From Streptomyces sp. NBC_00154 (GTDB lineage: Bacteria; Actinomycetota; Actinomycetes; Streptomycetales; Streptomycetaceae), in the NCBI RefSeq assembly GCF_026342835.1, contig NZ_JAPEMI010000004.1, positions 1-64,000 of the forward strand: DNA of 64,000 nucleotides. Direction: 5' to 3'. Within the stretch, counting starts at the first letter, position 1, and the number at the start of each line of letters is the position of its first letter. This document shows, one piece after another, positions 27,365 to 35,768 of this stretch. The notes under the pieces are model-generated. The model did no database searches. It was given only the letters and a program-made list of their open reading frames with translations, and was not told the DNA's origin. A program made the translations under genes and the position numbers.

Positions 27365-27778
27365 ATGGCTGAGGTCCTGTCTCCGATCGTCTCCGATCGC
27401 ATCTGGGCTGTACCTGTCTCTGGGGCAGCTGTGAAGTTCCTCAGTTACCTGGTGTTCCGCTCCGAGTTCGGAGGACACCTGCCCGTACGGCAGAAGGACA
27501 TGGCGAAGGAATACAAGATCACACCACAGGCCGTCAGCCTCCTGATGGCGCCACTGTGCGATCTGAACATCGTCCTACGCCCCTCCAGCGACGGTCGGAA
27601 GGGCAACAGCTACCGGCTCCATCCCCTCGCGGCCAAGTACGAGAGCCACGACGACATGGAAGCCGCGTTCCGGCACACCCTGCAGGCCATCAAGGCGGGT
27701 GAGCTCCCGAACCTCAGGCTGCCCTCGTACGTCACAGCGCCACCCAGTGAGGGCCGTCCGAACCTCCAGGTCGCATGA
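27365..27778 (+). CDS. Second winged-helix replication-type protein
   Basis: 137 residues, ATG with AGGAGGGTGG upstream. A single winged helix: VKFLSYLVFRSEFGG, LPVRQKDMAKEYKITPQAVSLLMAPLCDLNIVLRPSS, then a beta-wing (GRKGNSYRLHPLAAKY). It has the same fold as the previous gene but is shorter, so the two may form a heteromeric initiator, or one may regulate the other. A perfect 34-bp palindromic terminator follows immediately. Confidence 0.55.
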   Translation: MAEVLSPIVSDRIWAVPVSGAAVKFLSYLVFRSEFGGHLPVRQKDMAKEYKITPQAVSLLMAPLCDLNIVLRPSSDGRKGNSYRLHPLAAKYESHDDMEAAFRHTLQAIKAGELPNLRLPSYVTAPPSEGRPNLQVA

Positions 27779-27785
27779 GGCAAAA

Positions 27786-27819
27786 ACAAGGGCCCCGCCA
27801 GATCTGGCGGGGCCCTTGT
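27786..27819. terminator. Perfect 34-bp palindrome, bidirectional terminator
   Basis: The 17-bp arm begins ACAAGGGCCCCGCCAG (27786) and is mirrored exactly to 27819, with A residues before it on the + strand. It starts seven bases after the winged-helix gene stop and would end transcription on either strand. From 27820 to 28090 I see no supported gene. Confidence 0.8.
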
Positions 27820-28090
27820 GCCTGAGTAAGAGGTACACCCGCACTATACCCGTCAGCATTTGCGACGACACCGCGAGCGGCTTCGTGCCGACAGTTGCGA
27901 CGTGGCCCAGTTACGCGTTCATCCCGCTCGTTGCCCCTCAGCGCAGGGGCCTCGACCCTGACCGCGTACGCCGAGGACTGTGCCACGCTCATTCAGCCAA
28001 ACGGGGTCTCGCAAGACGCCAAGGAACCTGGCAAGCCGTCCTTGATCTGGAACGGGGAGCGGGCGAGCAGGTCGATTGGGGGGCCACTAC

Positions 28091-28780
28091 TCACCGGCGA
28101 GAGAGCGTCCGGAGCAACGGGTCAAGGTCTTCGAGTCCGGCAACCACTGTGGCGGCGCCGGCCTCGCGTAGCTCCGAGGTACTCGAGCGGCCGGAGCCCA
28201 CGGCCAAAACCCGCACGCCGTTGTCGAGCCCGGCGGCGACGTCGGCCGGAGTGTCGCCGATCAGCAGCACATCGGCGGCAGCGATTGGGGTGTTCAGCGC
28301 CTGGCTCGTTCGCCGGATCGCGATGCGCACGAGCTTCGCACGCTCATCGTCGTCCTCACCGTATCCGCCACACGGAAAGCGGATGTGGCCATCAAGGCCG
28401 AATGTACCCAGCTTGATCTCGGCAACAGGCCGGATGTTCCCGGTGACCACCGTCTGCACCACACCACCCAGCTCAGCGATGGCCGCCAGCGCGGTCGCTG
28501 CACCGGGCAGCGCATGGCCGCGCTCACGCAGTTCGCTGGCACGCAACAGATGCTGCTCGGCGGAACAGCGAGCGAAGGCCTCGAACATCGAGCGGTCGCT
28601 GTCGATGCCGTGTAGGTTCGCCGTCTCCCTGAAGATGACGGGCTCCGTCATGCCGTCGACCGCAGCCTGCTCCTTCATTACCTGCCCTGTGACCCGCTCG
28701 AAGCACTCCCCGAAGATCTCCCGGCCGACCCCGCGCGTGGCGATGAGCGTGTGGTCGATGTCCCACAGAACCAGCTGCAC
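28091..28780 (-). CDS. HAD-superfamily phosphatase
   Basis: 229 residues. HAD motif I is DIDHT (nucleophile Asp7, general acid Asp9); motif II Thr lies in VQTVVTGN; motif III Lys in DDDERAKLVR; motif IV is VLLIGDTPADVAAG. The helical cap (about 18-85) points to a phosphoglycolate-phosphatase-like subgroup. The substrate cannot be read from the sequence. GTG start with GGAGG upstream. It is divergent from the XRE regulator gene across 130 bases, a shared promoter region. Confidence 0.85.
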   Translation of the reverse strand: MQLVLWDIDHTLIATRGVGREIFGECFERVTGQVMKEQAAVDGMTEPVIFRETANLHGIDSDRSMFEAFARCSAEQHLLRASELRERGHALPGAATALAAIAELGGVVQTVVTGNIRPVAEIKLGTFGLDGHIRFPCGGYGEDDDERAKLVRIAIRRTSQALNTPIAAADVLLIGDTPADVAAGLDNGVRVLAVGSGRSSTSELREAGAATVVAGLEDLDPLLRTLSRR

Positions 28781-28910
28781 TGTCGTCGCCTCCGATATAC
28801 CGCGGCCCGAGTGGGCATCACCGTGTCACGCGTTCGTGAACTTCCAACTGCCCGAGAGCACTCCACATCTACGCTGGGCCTCACACCCTTTCAAGAAGGG
28901 AGGCGTCGGG

Positions 28911-30116
28911 ATGGACCTGCCCACGCTCCCGGTCGGCGAACGCGTCCGTCACCACCGGACCCGGCGCGGCCGTACCCAGGCTGTCGTCGCGGGCTTATGT
29001 GGCATCACCGAGGACTACCTCTCCCAGATTGAACGCGGTCTGAAGAAGCCCTCGCACGATGTGCTCACCAAGCTCGCCGACCACCTTCAGGTCCCCATTA
29101 CCGCCCTGCTCGGCGACACTGAAACAGACACCACGGACGTTCCGTCTACCGCTGGATCCGACGTCGTCCGCGCGCTGCTCGGCCAGCGCCCCGCCCCGCC
29201 AGGGCAACTGCTCACCGCCTGCGGTCTCCGGGAGCGGGTGGAAGATCTCTGGCGGATCTGGCAGACCTCGCCCACACGCTTCACTGAGGCCGAGGCCGTT
29301 TTGCCCAGGCTGATCGGCGATGTCGAGGCGACCGTCCGCGCCCGCCGGTACGGCACCGACCCGACCGAGAGGCGTGAAGCGCTGCGGGTAGCCGCGGACC
29401 TGTACGGACTGCTGCGTTCGTACTGCCGACGTGCCGGCCGCCTCGACTTGTCCCTCATGGTTGCCGACCGGGGCCTGCGTGCAGCCGAGGACGCCGACGA
29501 TCCGCTCCGCATCGCAGCCGCCCAGTGGAACCTCGGACACGTCCTGCTTTCCCAGGCCGGCGACGAGCAGGACGCCGCCGACGTCGCACTGAGCGCCGCC
29601 GATGACCTCCACCGCGCGCTCACTACACCCGAGGCCGTCGCGGTCCGCGGCGCCCTGGAGCTGGTCGCGGTGGTCGCCGAGGCCCGCAACCGACGTGCCT
29701 GGGCCGCTCGTGACCGCCTGACCCAGCGCGTCCTGCCCCTCGCCGGCCAGGCGGGGGAGGGCAACACCATGTGGACCGTGTTCGGCCCCACCAACACCGA
29801 GCTGCACGCAGTGTCTGTGGAGATGCTGGACGGCGACGCCGTCGAAGGCCTACGCCTCGCCGACCAGGTCGACACCGCCCGGCTGCCGTCCCGAGAGCGC
29901 CAGTTCACCTTCGGCCTGGAAGTAGCCCGGTGCTACGACCTGCGCCGAGAGGACGCCGCCGTCCTGGTCCACCTCCTGGAGCTCGAGGACGTGGCCCCTG
30001 AGGACCTGGAACGCAGCCCGCTCGCCCGCGAGCTCGTCATCTCGCTCGTCCAGCGCGCCCGCCCCACCTACCGCCGGCAGGCCACAGCTCTCGCTGCCCG
30101 TCTCAACCTGCTCTGA
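28911..30116 (+). CDS. XRE-family regulator with TPR-like C-terminal domain
   Basis: 401 residues. The N-terminal HTH (about 7-62: GERVRHHRTRRGRTQAVVAGLCGITEDYLSQIERGLKKPSHDVLTKLADHLQV) is a classic XRE/Cro domain. The remainder is all-helical with TPR-like hairpins (ALRVAADLYGLLRSYCRRAG, LRIAAAQWNLGHVLLSQAG), a common Streptomyces regulator architecture in which the helical domain may bind a peptide or small ligand. ATG 28911 has AAGGGAGG eight bases upstream. The next gene follows 103 bases later after a hairpin. Possible autoregulator of the divergent HAD gene. Confidence 0.85.
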   Translation: MDLPTLPVGERVRHHRTRRGRTQAVVAGLCGITEDYLSQIERGLKKPSHDVLTKLADHLQVPITALLGDTETDTTDVPSTAGSDVVRALLGQRPAPPGQLLTACGLRERVEDLWRIWQTSPTRFTEAEAVLPRLIGDVEATVRARRYGTDPTERREALRVAADLYGLLRSYCRRAGRLDLSLMVADRGLRAAEDADDPLRIAAAQWNLGHVLLSQAGDEQDAADVALSAADDLHRALTTPEAVAVRGALELVAVVAEARNRRAWAARDRLTQRVLPLAGQAGEGNTMWTVFGPTNTELHAVSVEMLDGDAVEGLRLADQVDTARLPSRERQFTFGLEVARCYDLRREDAAVLVHLLELEDVAPEDLERSPLARELVISLVQRARPTYRRQATALAARLNLL

Positions 30117-30120
30117 CCTG

Positions 30121-30156
30121 CCCGAGCCGGGGGACAACCCGGACTCTCAGCTCGGG
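30121..30156 (+). terminator. Hairpin after the XRE gene
   Basis: CCCGAGC (30121-30127) pairs with GCTCGGG (30150-30156), with an inner CCGGG/CCCGG pair (30127-30131 with 30138-30142). It begins five bases after the stop. Partial read-through into the following gene is possible. Confidence 0.45.
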
Positions 30157-30219
30157 TTGAACCGGCCGCCCGTACGTACGGTCCCTGCACACCAAGGATT
30201 CGGCTACGGGAAGCACCCC

Positions 30220-30771
30220 ATGACTACCACCAGTGCCGCTGACGAGATCCCCGGCTTCAACCACACACGCATCGCTGCAGCCGGCAAGACGTGGGACGCC
30301 GTGCGCGTCCCACGCTTCATCGGCCTGCAAGCCCTCAACGTCATCCAGGGTCAAGAGGGCGCGATCGTCATGGACCCAAGAGACCGCGCGATGTACTTCC
30401 TCGTCCCACCCGGCACAACCGCCGGCTGGAACCTCTCGCAGTCCACCGCCCTGGGCGAGACCAACTACGTCGTGCTGCCCGCAGACGACAAGGAGATCCC
30501 ACCAGGGCCGTTCTGGCTCGTCCCACCGCGCCGCGGCCGGCTGCACACCGACACTGGTGCGCTGCGCAACGCGCTGCAGACCGTTCTCGAGCAACGAGGC
30601 ACGGCCCAGCCGAACCTGGAGAAACTCACGATGGATCAGATCCAGGGGTTCAATTGCGCTCTGTGCGGTGCACGGCTCACCAAAGACCGGTCGCTCGGTA
30701 CGTTCACTGGAGAGGGCATTCTGCTCTCAGAGCCGACGGAGCTGTGGGCATGCGCACCATCATGCCGATGA
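30220..30771 (+). CDS. Hypothetical protein with C-terminal zinc-ribbon-like cysteines
   Basis: 183 residues. An alpha/beta N-terminal part (VRVPRFIGLQALNVI ... GAIVMDPRDRAMYFLVPPG ... NYVVLPADDKEIPPGPFWLVPP) is followed by a short C-terminal CALCGAR...CAPSC pair that could bind zinc. No family recognised. It lies downstream of the XRE/TPR regulator in the same orientation, a pairing that may be functional. Confidence 0.65.
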   Translation: MTTTSAADEIPGFNHTRIAAAGKTWDAVRVPRFIGLQALNVIQGQEGAIVMDPRDRAMYFLVPPGTTAGWNLSQSTALGETNYVVLPADDKEIPPGPFWLVPPRRGRLHTDTGALRNALQTVLEQRGTAQPNLEKLTMDQIQGFNCALCGARLTKDRSLGTFTGEGILLSEPTELWACAPSCR

Positions 30772-31042
30772 GTCGACATCCTGAATTCCTCATCACCTGT
30801 GCGCAAGTACTGCCACTGTTCTCTAAGTCGGCTCACGAACAAGGGGTTTCCGAATTGCGCTGATTTACGCCGGAGGTAGTGGCTCTGAACCCCCGTATCG
30901 GGGTGGGTTGTTGTCGGCTCTTTGCGTACTCTATGCACCAGACCGCCAAGTTTGTTTCGGTGTGAGGCCGGCCCATCGGCTGCCCGCCCAGCAGACTTGC
31001 GCAGACCAGAAGGCGTTGTGGCATATGCATCGGGAGGGCGTA

Positions 31043-31654
31043 GTGGCACGGTCAGCAGGAGCGAGCGTCCCAGAACTTCGCAAGCGAAATCGCCTGGGTG
31101 CGGCGGCTCTCCTTGTCGTCACCGGCACGCTCACGGTTCTGACCGCGTGCAGCTCGGATGAATCGACGAGCAGTGCTCCGAAAGCCTCTCCCACCCCTTC
31201 GGTGAGTCAGCCAAGCAAGCCAGTGAACCCGGCGGAGACAGCCAAACGCGAAGCCCTCGACGCCTATGCGCGCTACTGGGACGAGCTGCAACTCTCCTAC
31301 GCCAAGGCCAGCACAGAGGGAACTGATATCAAGAAGTACGCGGCCGGCGTAGCTCTCGTGCAGGCCGAACAGGACGCCAAGGAGATGCAGAAGGTCGGCC
31401 AGGTCATGACCGGAAGCGTGAGGGTGGGCAGCCCGACTGTCACCCGTCTTGACGCAGACCGCGAAGTTCCGAACGCCAAAATCTCTAGCTGCCTAGATAT
31501 CTCGCGATGGGACGTCGTCGACCGGAAGACGAAGAAGAAGGCGGTCATGCCCAGCGGCCGCCTGACCAAGTACGTCATCGTTGGCACGATCGAGAGGTGG
31601 CCCGACGGCTGGAAGGTCATCAAGGATGAGCCTCAGGAGGGCAAGCCATGCTGA
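31043..31654 (+). CDS. Lipoprotein heading the Tad pilus operon
   Basis: 203 residues from GTG 31043 (GGGAGGG at 31032-31038). The signal ends in a lipobox (VLTAC, Cys near residue 36), followed by a Ser/Pro linker and a soluble domain (ALDAYARYWDELQLSYAKAS, VGSPTVTRLDADREVPNAKI, LTKYVIVGTIERWPDGWKVIKDE) that resembles small NTF2-like exported domains. Its last bases overlap the start of the next gene. It is likely a surface-anchored accessory of the pilus. Confidence 0.75.
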   Translation: MARSAGASVPELRKRNRLGAAALLVVTGTLTVLTACSSDESTSSAPKASPTPSVSQPSKPVNPAETAKREALDAYARYWDELQLSYAKASTEGTDIKKYAAGVALVQAEQDAKEMQKVGQVMTGSVRVGSPTVTRLDADREVPNAKISSCLDISRWDVVDRKTKKKAVMPSGRLTKYVIVGTIERWPDGWKVIKDEPQEGKPC

Positions 31655-32538
31655 CCCGACGCCACGCGCCGTTGGCTTTGGCCCTGCTACCGCTCATTGC
31701 CGCAGGAACGGCACACGCTGCTGACGGGCCGAGCACCGATGTCCACGGCTGCACGAATCGATTGGTTTGCGTCGGCGCCAAGGACCCAGGCAAAACCGGG
31801 AGCGGCGGTGGGACGCACCAGGCCGGCCACCAAGGGGCCGGCGGCAAGGGCGGGAAGACGAAGGTCCGGAAGCCCGAGTGCACACCAGCCCAGAAGCTGG
31901 ATCCCCAGCCGCCGCCAAACAGCGAGCTGTGGAAGGGGCACGATGCCAAAGGAGAGGGCGCCATCTACGTACGTACGTGCCGGTACTTCATGGCCGACGG
32001 CGCATCCACGCTGATCACCGAGACCGTCTACGGCGGCCCGGGCGGACCAGCGGCCCCGGCCGTCGACCCGGCTGTGCTGGCCCAGGAGGCCGTCGACAAG
32101 ATGCTGCTGCGCGGGCCGCAGATCGGGATCACGCCCAAGCCTGGCGGTAAGGGCGTGGTTGGCATGCCGGTCTACATGTGGACGGCGAAGGGTGCTGAGA
32201 CGTACGGACCGAACAGCGCCTCGGCCACGGCCGGGGCGGTGACCGTGACCGCCACGGCGAAGGTCAGCAAGATTGTGTGGACGATGGGCGACGGCACCAT
32301 CGTCACCTGCACCACCGCCGGCACCCCGTACAAGGCAGAGTTCGGAAAGAAGCCGTCACCGGACTGCGGCCACCGCTACGCCCAGCCCTCCTCCACCCAG
32401 CCGTCCGGGAAGTGGCACGTCACCGCCACATCGACCTGGACGATCGACTGGCAGGGCGGCGGTCAGACTGGCCAGCTCACGGAGATCCGCAACAGCACCG
32501 TTGATATCACCGTGGCCGAGGTCCAGGTCCTCAACTAG
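31648..32538 (+). CDS. Secreted protein of the Tad operon
   Basis: 296 residues with a signal peptide (LALALLPLIAAGTAHA, cleavage near residue 24), a Gly/Lys-rich low-complexity stretch, then a beta-rich C-terminal domain (VTVTATAKVSKIVWTMGDGTIVTC ... GKWHVTATSTWTIDWQGGG) reminiscent of a PKD/Ig-like fold. AGGAGGG seven bases upstream fixes ATG 31648, which overlaps the lipoprotein stop by seven bases. The role is unknown; it is probably an extracellular or cell-wall pilus accessory. Confidence 0.7.
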   Translation: MLTRRHAPLALALLPLIAAGTAHAADGPSTDVHGCTNRLVCVGAKDPGKTGSGGGTHQAGHQGAGGKGGKTKVRKPECTPAQKLDPQPPPNSELWKGHDAKGEGAIYVRTCRYFMADGASTLITETVYGGPGGPAAPAVDPAVLAQEAVDKMLLRGPQIGITPKPGGKGVVGMPVYMWTAKGAETYGPNSASATAGAVTVTATAKVSKIVWTMGDGTIVTCTTAGTPYKAEFGKKPSPDCGHRYAQPSSTQPSGKWHVTATSTWTIDWQGGGQTGQLTEIRNSTVDITVAEVQVLN

Positions 32539-32580
32539 GCACCATCGCCCGAGAATCCCCGAGAGGCACTTCACCCCATC

Positions 32581-33264
32581 ATGAAGCCCCCTGCCGCCCC
32601 GACGTTGCCGCGCCCTGCCGCCCCGGCCCGCCCCGAGGTTCCCATCACCACCACCGCCCCCGTCAAACGGGAACGCCGCTGGTCGGTTGCTGCGCTGTGC
32701 ACCGTTCTTGCCGTCCTCGCTGGGCTGGGCGCGGCCGCGGCAGTGACCTCTGCGAGTAACCGGACTCCGGTCCTGGCCATCGCCCGCGATGTACCCGCCG
32801 GCCAGGCCCTCACGGACGCTGACCTCACCGTGGCCGAAGTCTCCGCCGACTCCGCTCTCTCCCCGGTGCTCGCAGCTGACAAGTCGTCCGTGGTGGGAAA
32901 GCGCCCTGCAGTTGACCTCCGCAAGGGCGGTCTGCTCACCACGTCGCAGCTTGCCGCAGGTACCGGCCTAGGTGACGACAAGCAGCAGGTCGGCGTGCAG
33001 GTCAAGCGCGGTCAGGCCCCGGCCGGCACCCTTACCCCGGGCGACAAGGTGCTCGCCGTCACCACTCCCTCCCAGGGCGAGCAGCAAAGCGACGAGGATG
33101 CCCCGCCGTCGAGTATCGACGCCGTCGTTGTCGGAGTCTCCCGGCCGGACGCCTCGGGGACCGTCGTCGTCAACCTTGCTGTCGCTCCCATGGACGGACC
33201 CCTGCTCGCCACCCGTGCCGCCCAGGGCCGCATCGCCCTGGTCCGTGAACCGCGAGGTAAGTGA
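32581..33264 (+). CDS. cpaB: CpaB/RcpC-like SAF-domain pilus assembly protein
   Basis: 227 residues. A cytoplasmic Pro-rich N-terminus, one TM helix (about 37-59, WSVAALCTVLAVLAGLGAAAAV), then a SAF domain (VLAIARDVPAGQALTDADLTVAEV) and a second beta domain (VGVQVKRGQAPAGTLTPGDKVLAV). This is the standard layout of Flp pilus assembly protein CpaB, which in Gram-positive bacteria acts at the outer face of the membrane. The stop lies just before, or overlaps, the start of the CpaE-like gene. Confidence 0.8.
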   Translation: MKPPAAPTLPRPAAPARPEVPITTTAPVKRERRWSVAALCTVLAVLAGLGAAAAVTSASNRTPVLAIARDVPAGQALTDADLTVAEVSADSALSPVLAADKSSVVGKRPAVDLRKGGLLTTSQLAAGTGLGDDKQQVGVQVKRGQAPAGTLTPGDKVLAVTTPSQGEQQSDEDAPPSSIDAVVVGVSRPDASGTVVVNLAVAPMDGPLLATRAAQGRIALVREPRGK

Positions 33265-33266
33265 CC

Positions 33267-34136
33267 ATGCCCGTCACCGCCCTGGTCTCCGCCAAGTCGT
33301 CCGGCGTGACCACCACCGCCCTCGCCCTCACTCTCGCCTCGAAGCGCCCCTCACTGCTCGCCGAATGCGACCCCGCCGGCGGCACGATCCGGGCCGGCTT
33401 CCTGCAAGGCCACGTCGGCGCCGGTTTCGGGCTGTACCACCTCGCTGCCGCCGAGCGCACCGGCTCCGTCGCGCTCGCCAACGCCTTCGCCAGTCACCTG
33501 TGGGGCCTGGACGAGGCAGGCCATCGCAAGCTCCTTCCCGGCTTGACCGACCCGGGCCAGGCCGCTGCGCTCGGCCGGACCTGGCCGGCGCTATCCGAAG
33601 TCATGCACGTTCTGGCCGACGACGCCGGGTACGACGTCTTCGTCGACGCAGGCCGCCTGGCCCTGGAATCCGGGCGCCTGCACACCTCCCTGACCCCGGC
33701 CCCGCTCCTCCACCAGGCCGACCTGGTCCTCATGGTCGTACGCGGCGCAGAGCACTCCCTCACCCTGGCCCGACACCTGATCGACCCGCTGCGCACCGAG
33801 CTGGCCGAGCGCGGCTCCGGCCCCGACGCACTGGGTCTCCTCCTCATCGAGGACGGCCCGTACCGCGCCCACCAGGTCACCGAAGCGCTCAAGACTCCCG
33901 TGCTGGCCGCACTGCCCTGGGATCCGGACACCGCCCAATACTTCGCCCACGGGGGGCGCCCGCCCCGCGGCTATGGGCGCAGCACGCTCCTGCGCCATGC
34001 CCGCACGGCCACCGAGCACCTCGAAGCGACCGCAACCCGGCGCCGGATCCAGCAGCAGTACCCACCGCGCCCCGCCAACCCCCAACTCGCCGGTGTCCTG
34101 CAACGGCTGACGGAAAGGGGCGGACCGCGTGGCTGA
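33267..34136 (+). CDS. CpaE/TadZ-like ParA-fold protein with degenerate P-loop
   Basis: 289 residues. The ParA/MinD-like fold is visible in the first strand, ALVSAKSSGVTTTALALTLA, LLAECDPAGG (A' motif), DVFVDAGRL and LVLMVVRGAEHS. The P-loop reads KSSGVTT where active enzymes have KGGxGKT: the signature lysine is kept but the phosphate-binding lysine is missing. CpaE/TadZ proteins localise the pilus machine, and several are known to be atypical ATPases. ATG 33267 (nine bases after AGG) is preferred to GTG 33261. It overlaps tadA by eight bases. Confidence 0.75.
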   Translation: MPVTALVSAKSSGVTTTALALTLASKRPSLLAECDPAGGTIRAGFLQGHVGAGFGLYHLAAAERTGSVALANAFASHLWGLDEAGHRKLLPGLTDPGQAAALGRTWPALSEVMHVLADDAGYDVFVDAGRLALESGRLHTSLTPAPLLHQADLVLMVVRGAEHSLTLARHLIDPLRTELAERGSGPDALGLLLIEDGPYRAHQVTEALKTPVLAALPWDPDTAQYFAHGGRPPRGYGRSTLLRHARTATEHLEATATRRRIQQQYPPRPANPQLAGVLQRLTERGGPRG

Positions 34137-35679
34137 CACCCAGCAGCGCCCCGGAGTCAACGGCACCCCGCCGCCAATGGGCCGCGAAGACATCGCCGGC
34201 CTGCTCGCCGGGAAAATCGGCCACCGCCGCCCCGACGAGCCGGCACCGGCAGCTCCCGTGCCGGCCACGGCGCCCGTGACAGCCAGCCCGGCAGCCGTGC
34301 CGCGGCTGGCCGGCCTGCCCGGGGAAATCCCGGTCGGGTGGGACGTCATCGAGGACCTGCAGGCCCTGGTGTCCAAGCAGCTCAGCGTGGAGGACCCCGA
34401 CAAACTGCTGGAGGAACCCGACCGCCGGGCCCTGGCCAAGGCCTTGGTTCGCAACGCTGTGGCCGACTGGTCGACCAAGTACGCCCAGGGCAACACCCCG
34501 CTGACCGCTCAGCAGGAGACGGCGATCGGCACCGCGGTCTTCGACTCCATGTACCGCGGAGGCCGGCTGCAAAGTCTCCTGGACCAGGACGGTGTGGAAG
34601 ATGTCATGGTCGACGGTCTGCGCGCCCATGTCGAGTACCACGACAAGCCACGGCAGACGATCGATCGCGTCTCCGACAGCCACGAAGAGCTGATCACCTG
34701 GGTCAACCGGATGGCAAGGCTGTCCGGCCACGGCGAGCGGGCCCTGACCCAGGCCACCCCCATGGTCGGCTTCCGCATGCCCGACGGCTCCCGCGTCACC
34801 GCCTCCCTGCTCACCACCCGCCCGTCGGTCGTCATCCGAAAGCACCGCATCCGCCAGCACGGCATCGCCGAGCTCGTCCAGTGGGGCTCCCTCAACCCCC
34901 TCCTGGAAGCGTTCCTCACCGCCTGCGTCCACGCCAAGATGAACATCCTGGTCGTCGGCGACATGGGCGCAGGGAAGACGTCCCTGCTGCGTGCGCTGGG
35001 CCGGGAGATCCCGCCCGCCGAACGACTGGTCACGCTGGAAACGGACCGCGAGCTCTACCTGGACGAACCAGGTCCCAAGCCCGGCCCCATCACCTACGCC
35101 TTCGAAGCACGGCAGTCCAACGGCGAACGCCACGGCGACAAGCTGGCCGGCGAGGTCACCATCTCCGACATGTTCGCCACCGCGCTGCGGTACAACGCGA
35201 CCCGCGTCATCGTCGGCGAAGTCCGGTCCACGGAGATCGTGCCGATGCTGCAAGCGATGTCCGCCGGCGGTTCCGGATCCATGTGCACCCTCCACGTCCG
35301 CCGGCCGCACGCGATCGTCTCGCGCCTGGTCCAGCTGTGCACCGAGGCCGGCATGGCGACCGAAGCCGCCCACCACCTCATCGCCTCATCCATCGACGTC
35401 GTCGTCTACCTCACCTACCTGGACGAGACAGCGATCGGCGGCAAGAAGCACCGCTTCGTCTCGAACATCTACGAGATCCACGACGTCGTCGGCGAGGGCG
35501 GCCGTCCCACCACGACCGAGCTGTTCGCCCCGCACGGCGGCGAAGTCCGCGCGGTGTACAAGAACATGCCGACCTTCATCGACGAGCTCGAGCGCACCGG
35601 CAAGTTCGCCCGGCAGTGGCTCACTGAGAACCCGTACGGCTGGTGGGGACCGTCCCTGCAGACAGTGGGCGCGCAATGA
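34129..35679 (+). CDS. tadA: TadA/CpaF-type pilus assembly ATPase
   Basis: A 516-residue secretion ATPase of the GspE/VirB11 superfamily. It has an N-terminal linker region, then the CpaF core: VEDVMVDGLRAHVEY, VRKHR-type segments, Walker A GDMGAGKT (277-284), the Asp box LVTLETDRELYL, Walker B/His-box region RVIVGEVRSTEIVPMLQAM (Glu364) and SMCTLHVRRP. It powers polymerisation of the Flp pilin. GTG start with AAAGGGG upstream. Its stop overlaps a 30-codon ORF that links it to tadB. Confidence 0.92.
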   Translation: MADTQQRPGVNGTPPPMGREDIAGLLAGKIGHRRPDEPAPAAPVPATAPVTASPAAVPRLAGLPGEIPVGWDVIEDLQALVSKQLSVEDPDKLLEEPDRRALAKALVRNAVADWSTKYAQGNTPLTAQQETAIGTAVFDSMYRGGRLQSLLDQDGVEDVMVDGLRAHVEYHDKPRQTIDRVSDSHEELITWVNRMARLSGHGERALTQATPMVGFRMPDGSRVTASLLTTRPSVVIRKHRIRQHGIAELVQWGSLNPLLEAFLTACVHAKMNILVVGDMGAGKTSLLRALGREIPPAERLVTLETDRELYLDEPGPKPGPITYAFEARQSNGERHGDKLAGEVTISDMFATALRYNATRVIVGEVRSTEIVPMLQAMSAGGSGSMCTLHVRRPHAIVSRLVQLCTEAGMATEAAHHLIASSIDVVVYLTYLDETAIGGKKHRFVSNIYEIHDVVGEGGRPTTTELFAPHGGEVRAVYKNMPTFIDELERTGKFARQWLTENPYGWWGPSLQTVGAQ

Positions 35680-35768
35680 CGACGCCCGCACTGCGAACGC
35701 TGACCCAGCACTCGCTGATCACCGCCATCCGGGCCACTACCGCCACTGCTATCGGGAGGCCAGCATGA
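35676..35768 (+). CDS. 30-aa ORF coupled to tadA and tadB at both ends
   Basis: ATG 35676 overlaps the tadA stop (ATGA), and its own TGA 35766-35768 overlaps the tadB ATG (ATGA again). It encodes about 30 residues rich in Thr and Ala (MTTPALRTLTQHSLITAIRA...). The double overlap means translation can pass without a gap from tadA to tadB through this ORF. Whether the peptide has a function, or only couples translation, cannot be told from the sequence. Confidence 0.6.
   Translation: MTTPALRTLTQHSLITAIRATTATAIGRPA

Noticed and set aside
28010..28085. Peptide AVLDLERGAGEQVDWG resembling an IS21 transposase segment
   Set aside because: Too short, with no other part of the family nearby.
27699..28910. 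Upstream extension of the XRE gene in the same frame
   Set aside because: The open frame continues only because it crosses antisense to the HAD gene. ATG 28911 has a strong ribosome site and begins the HTH domain.
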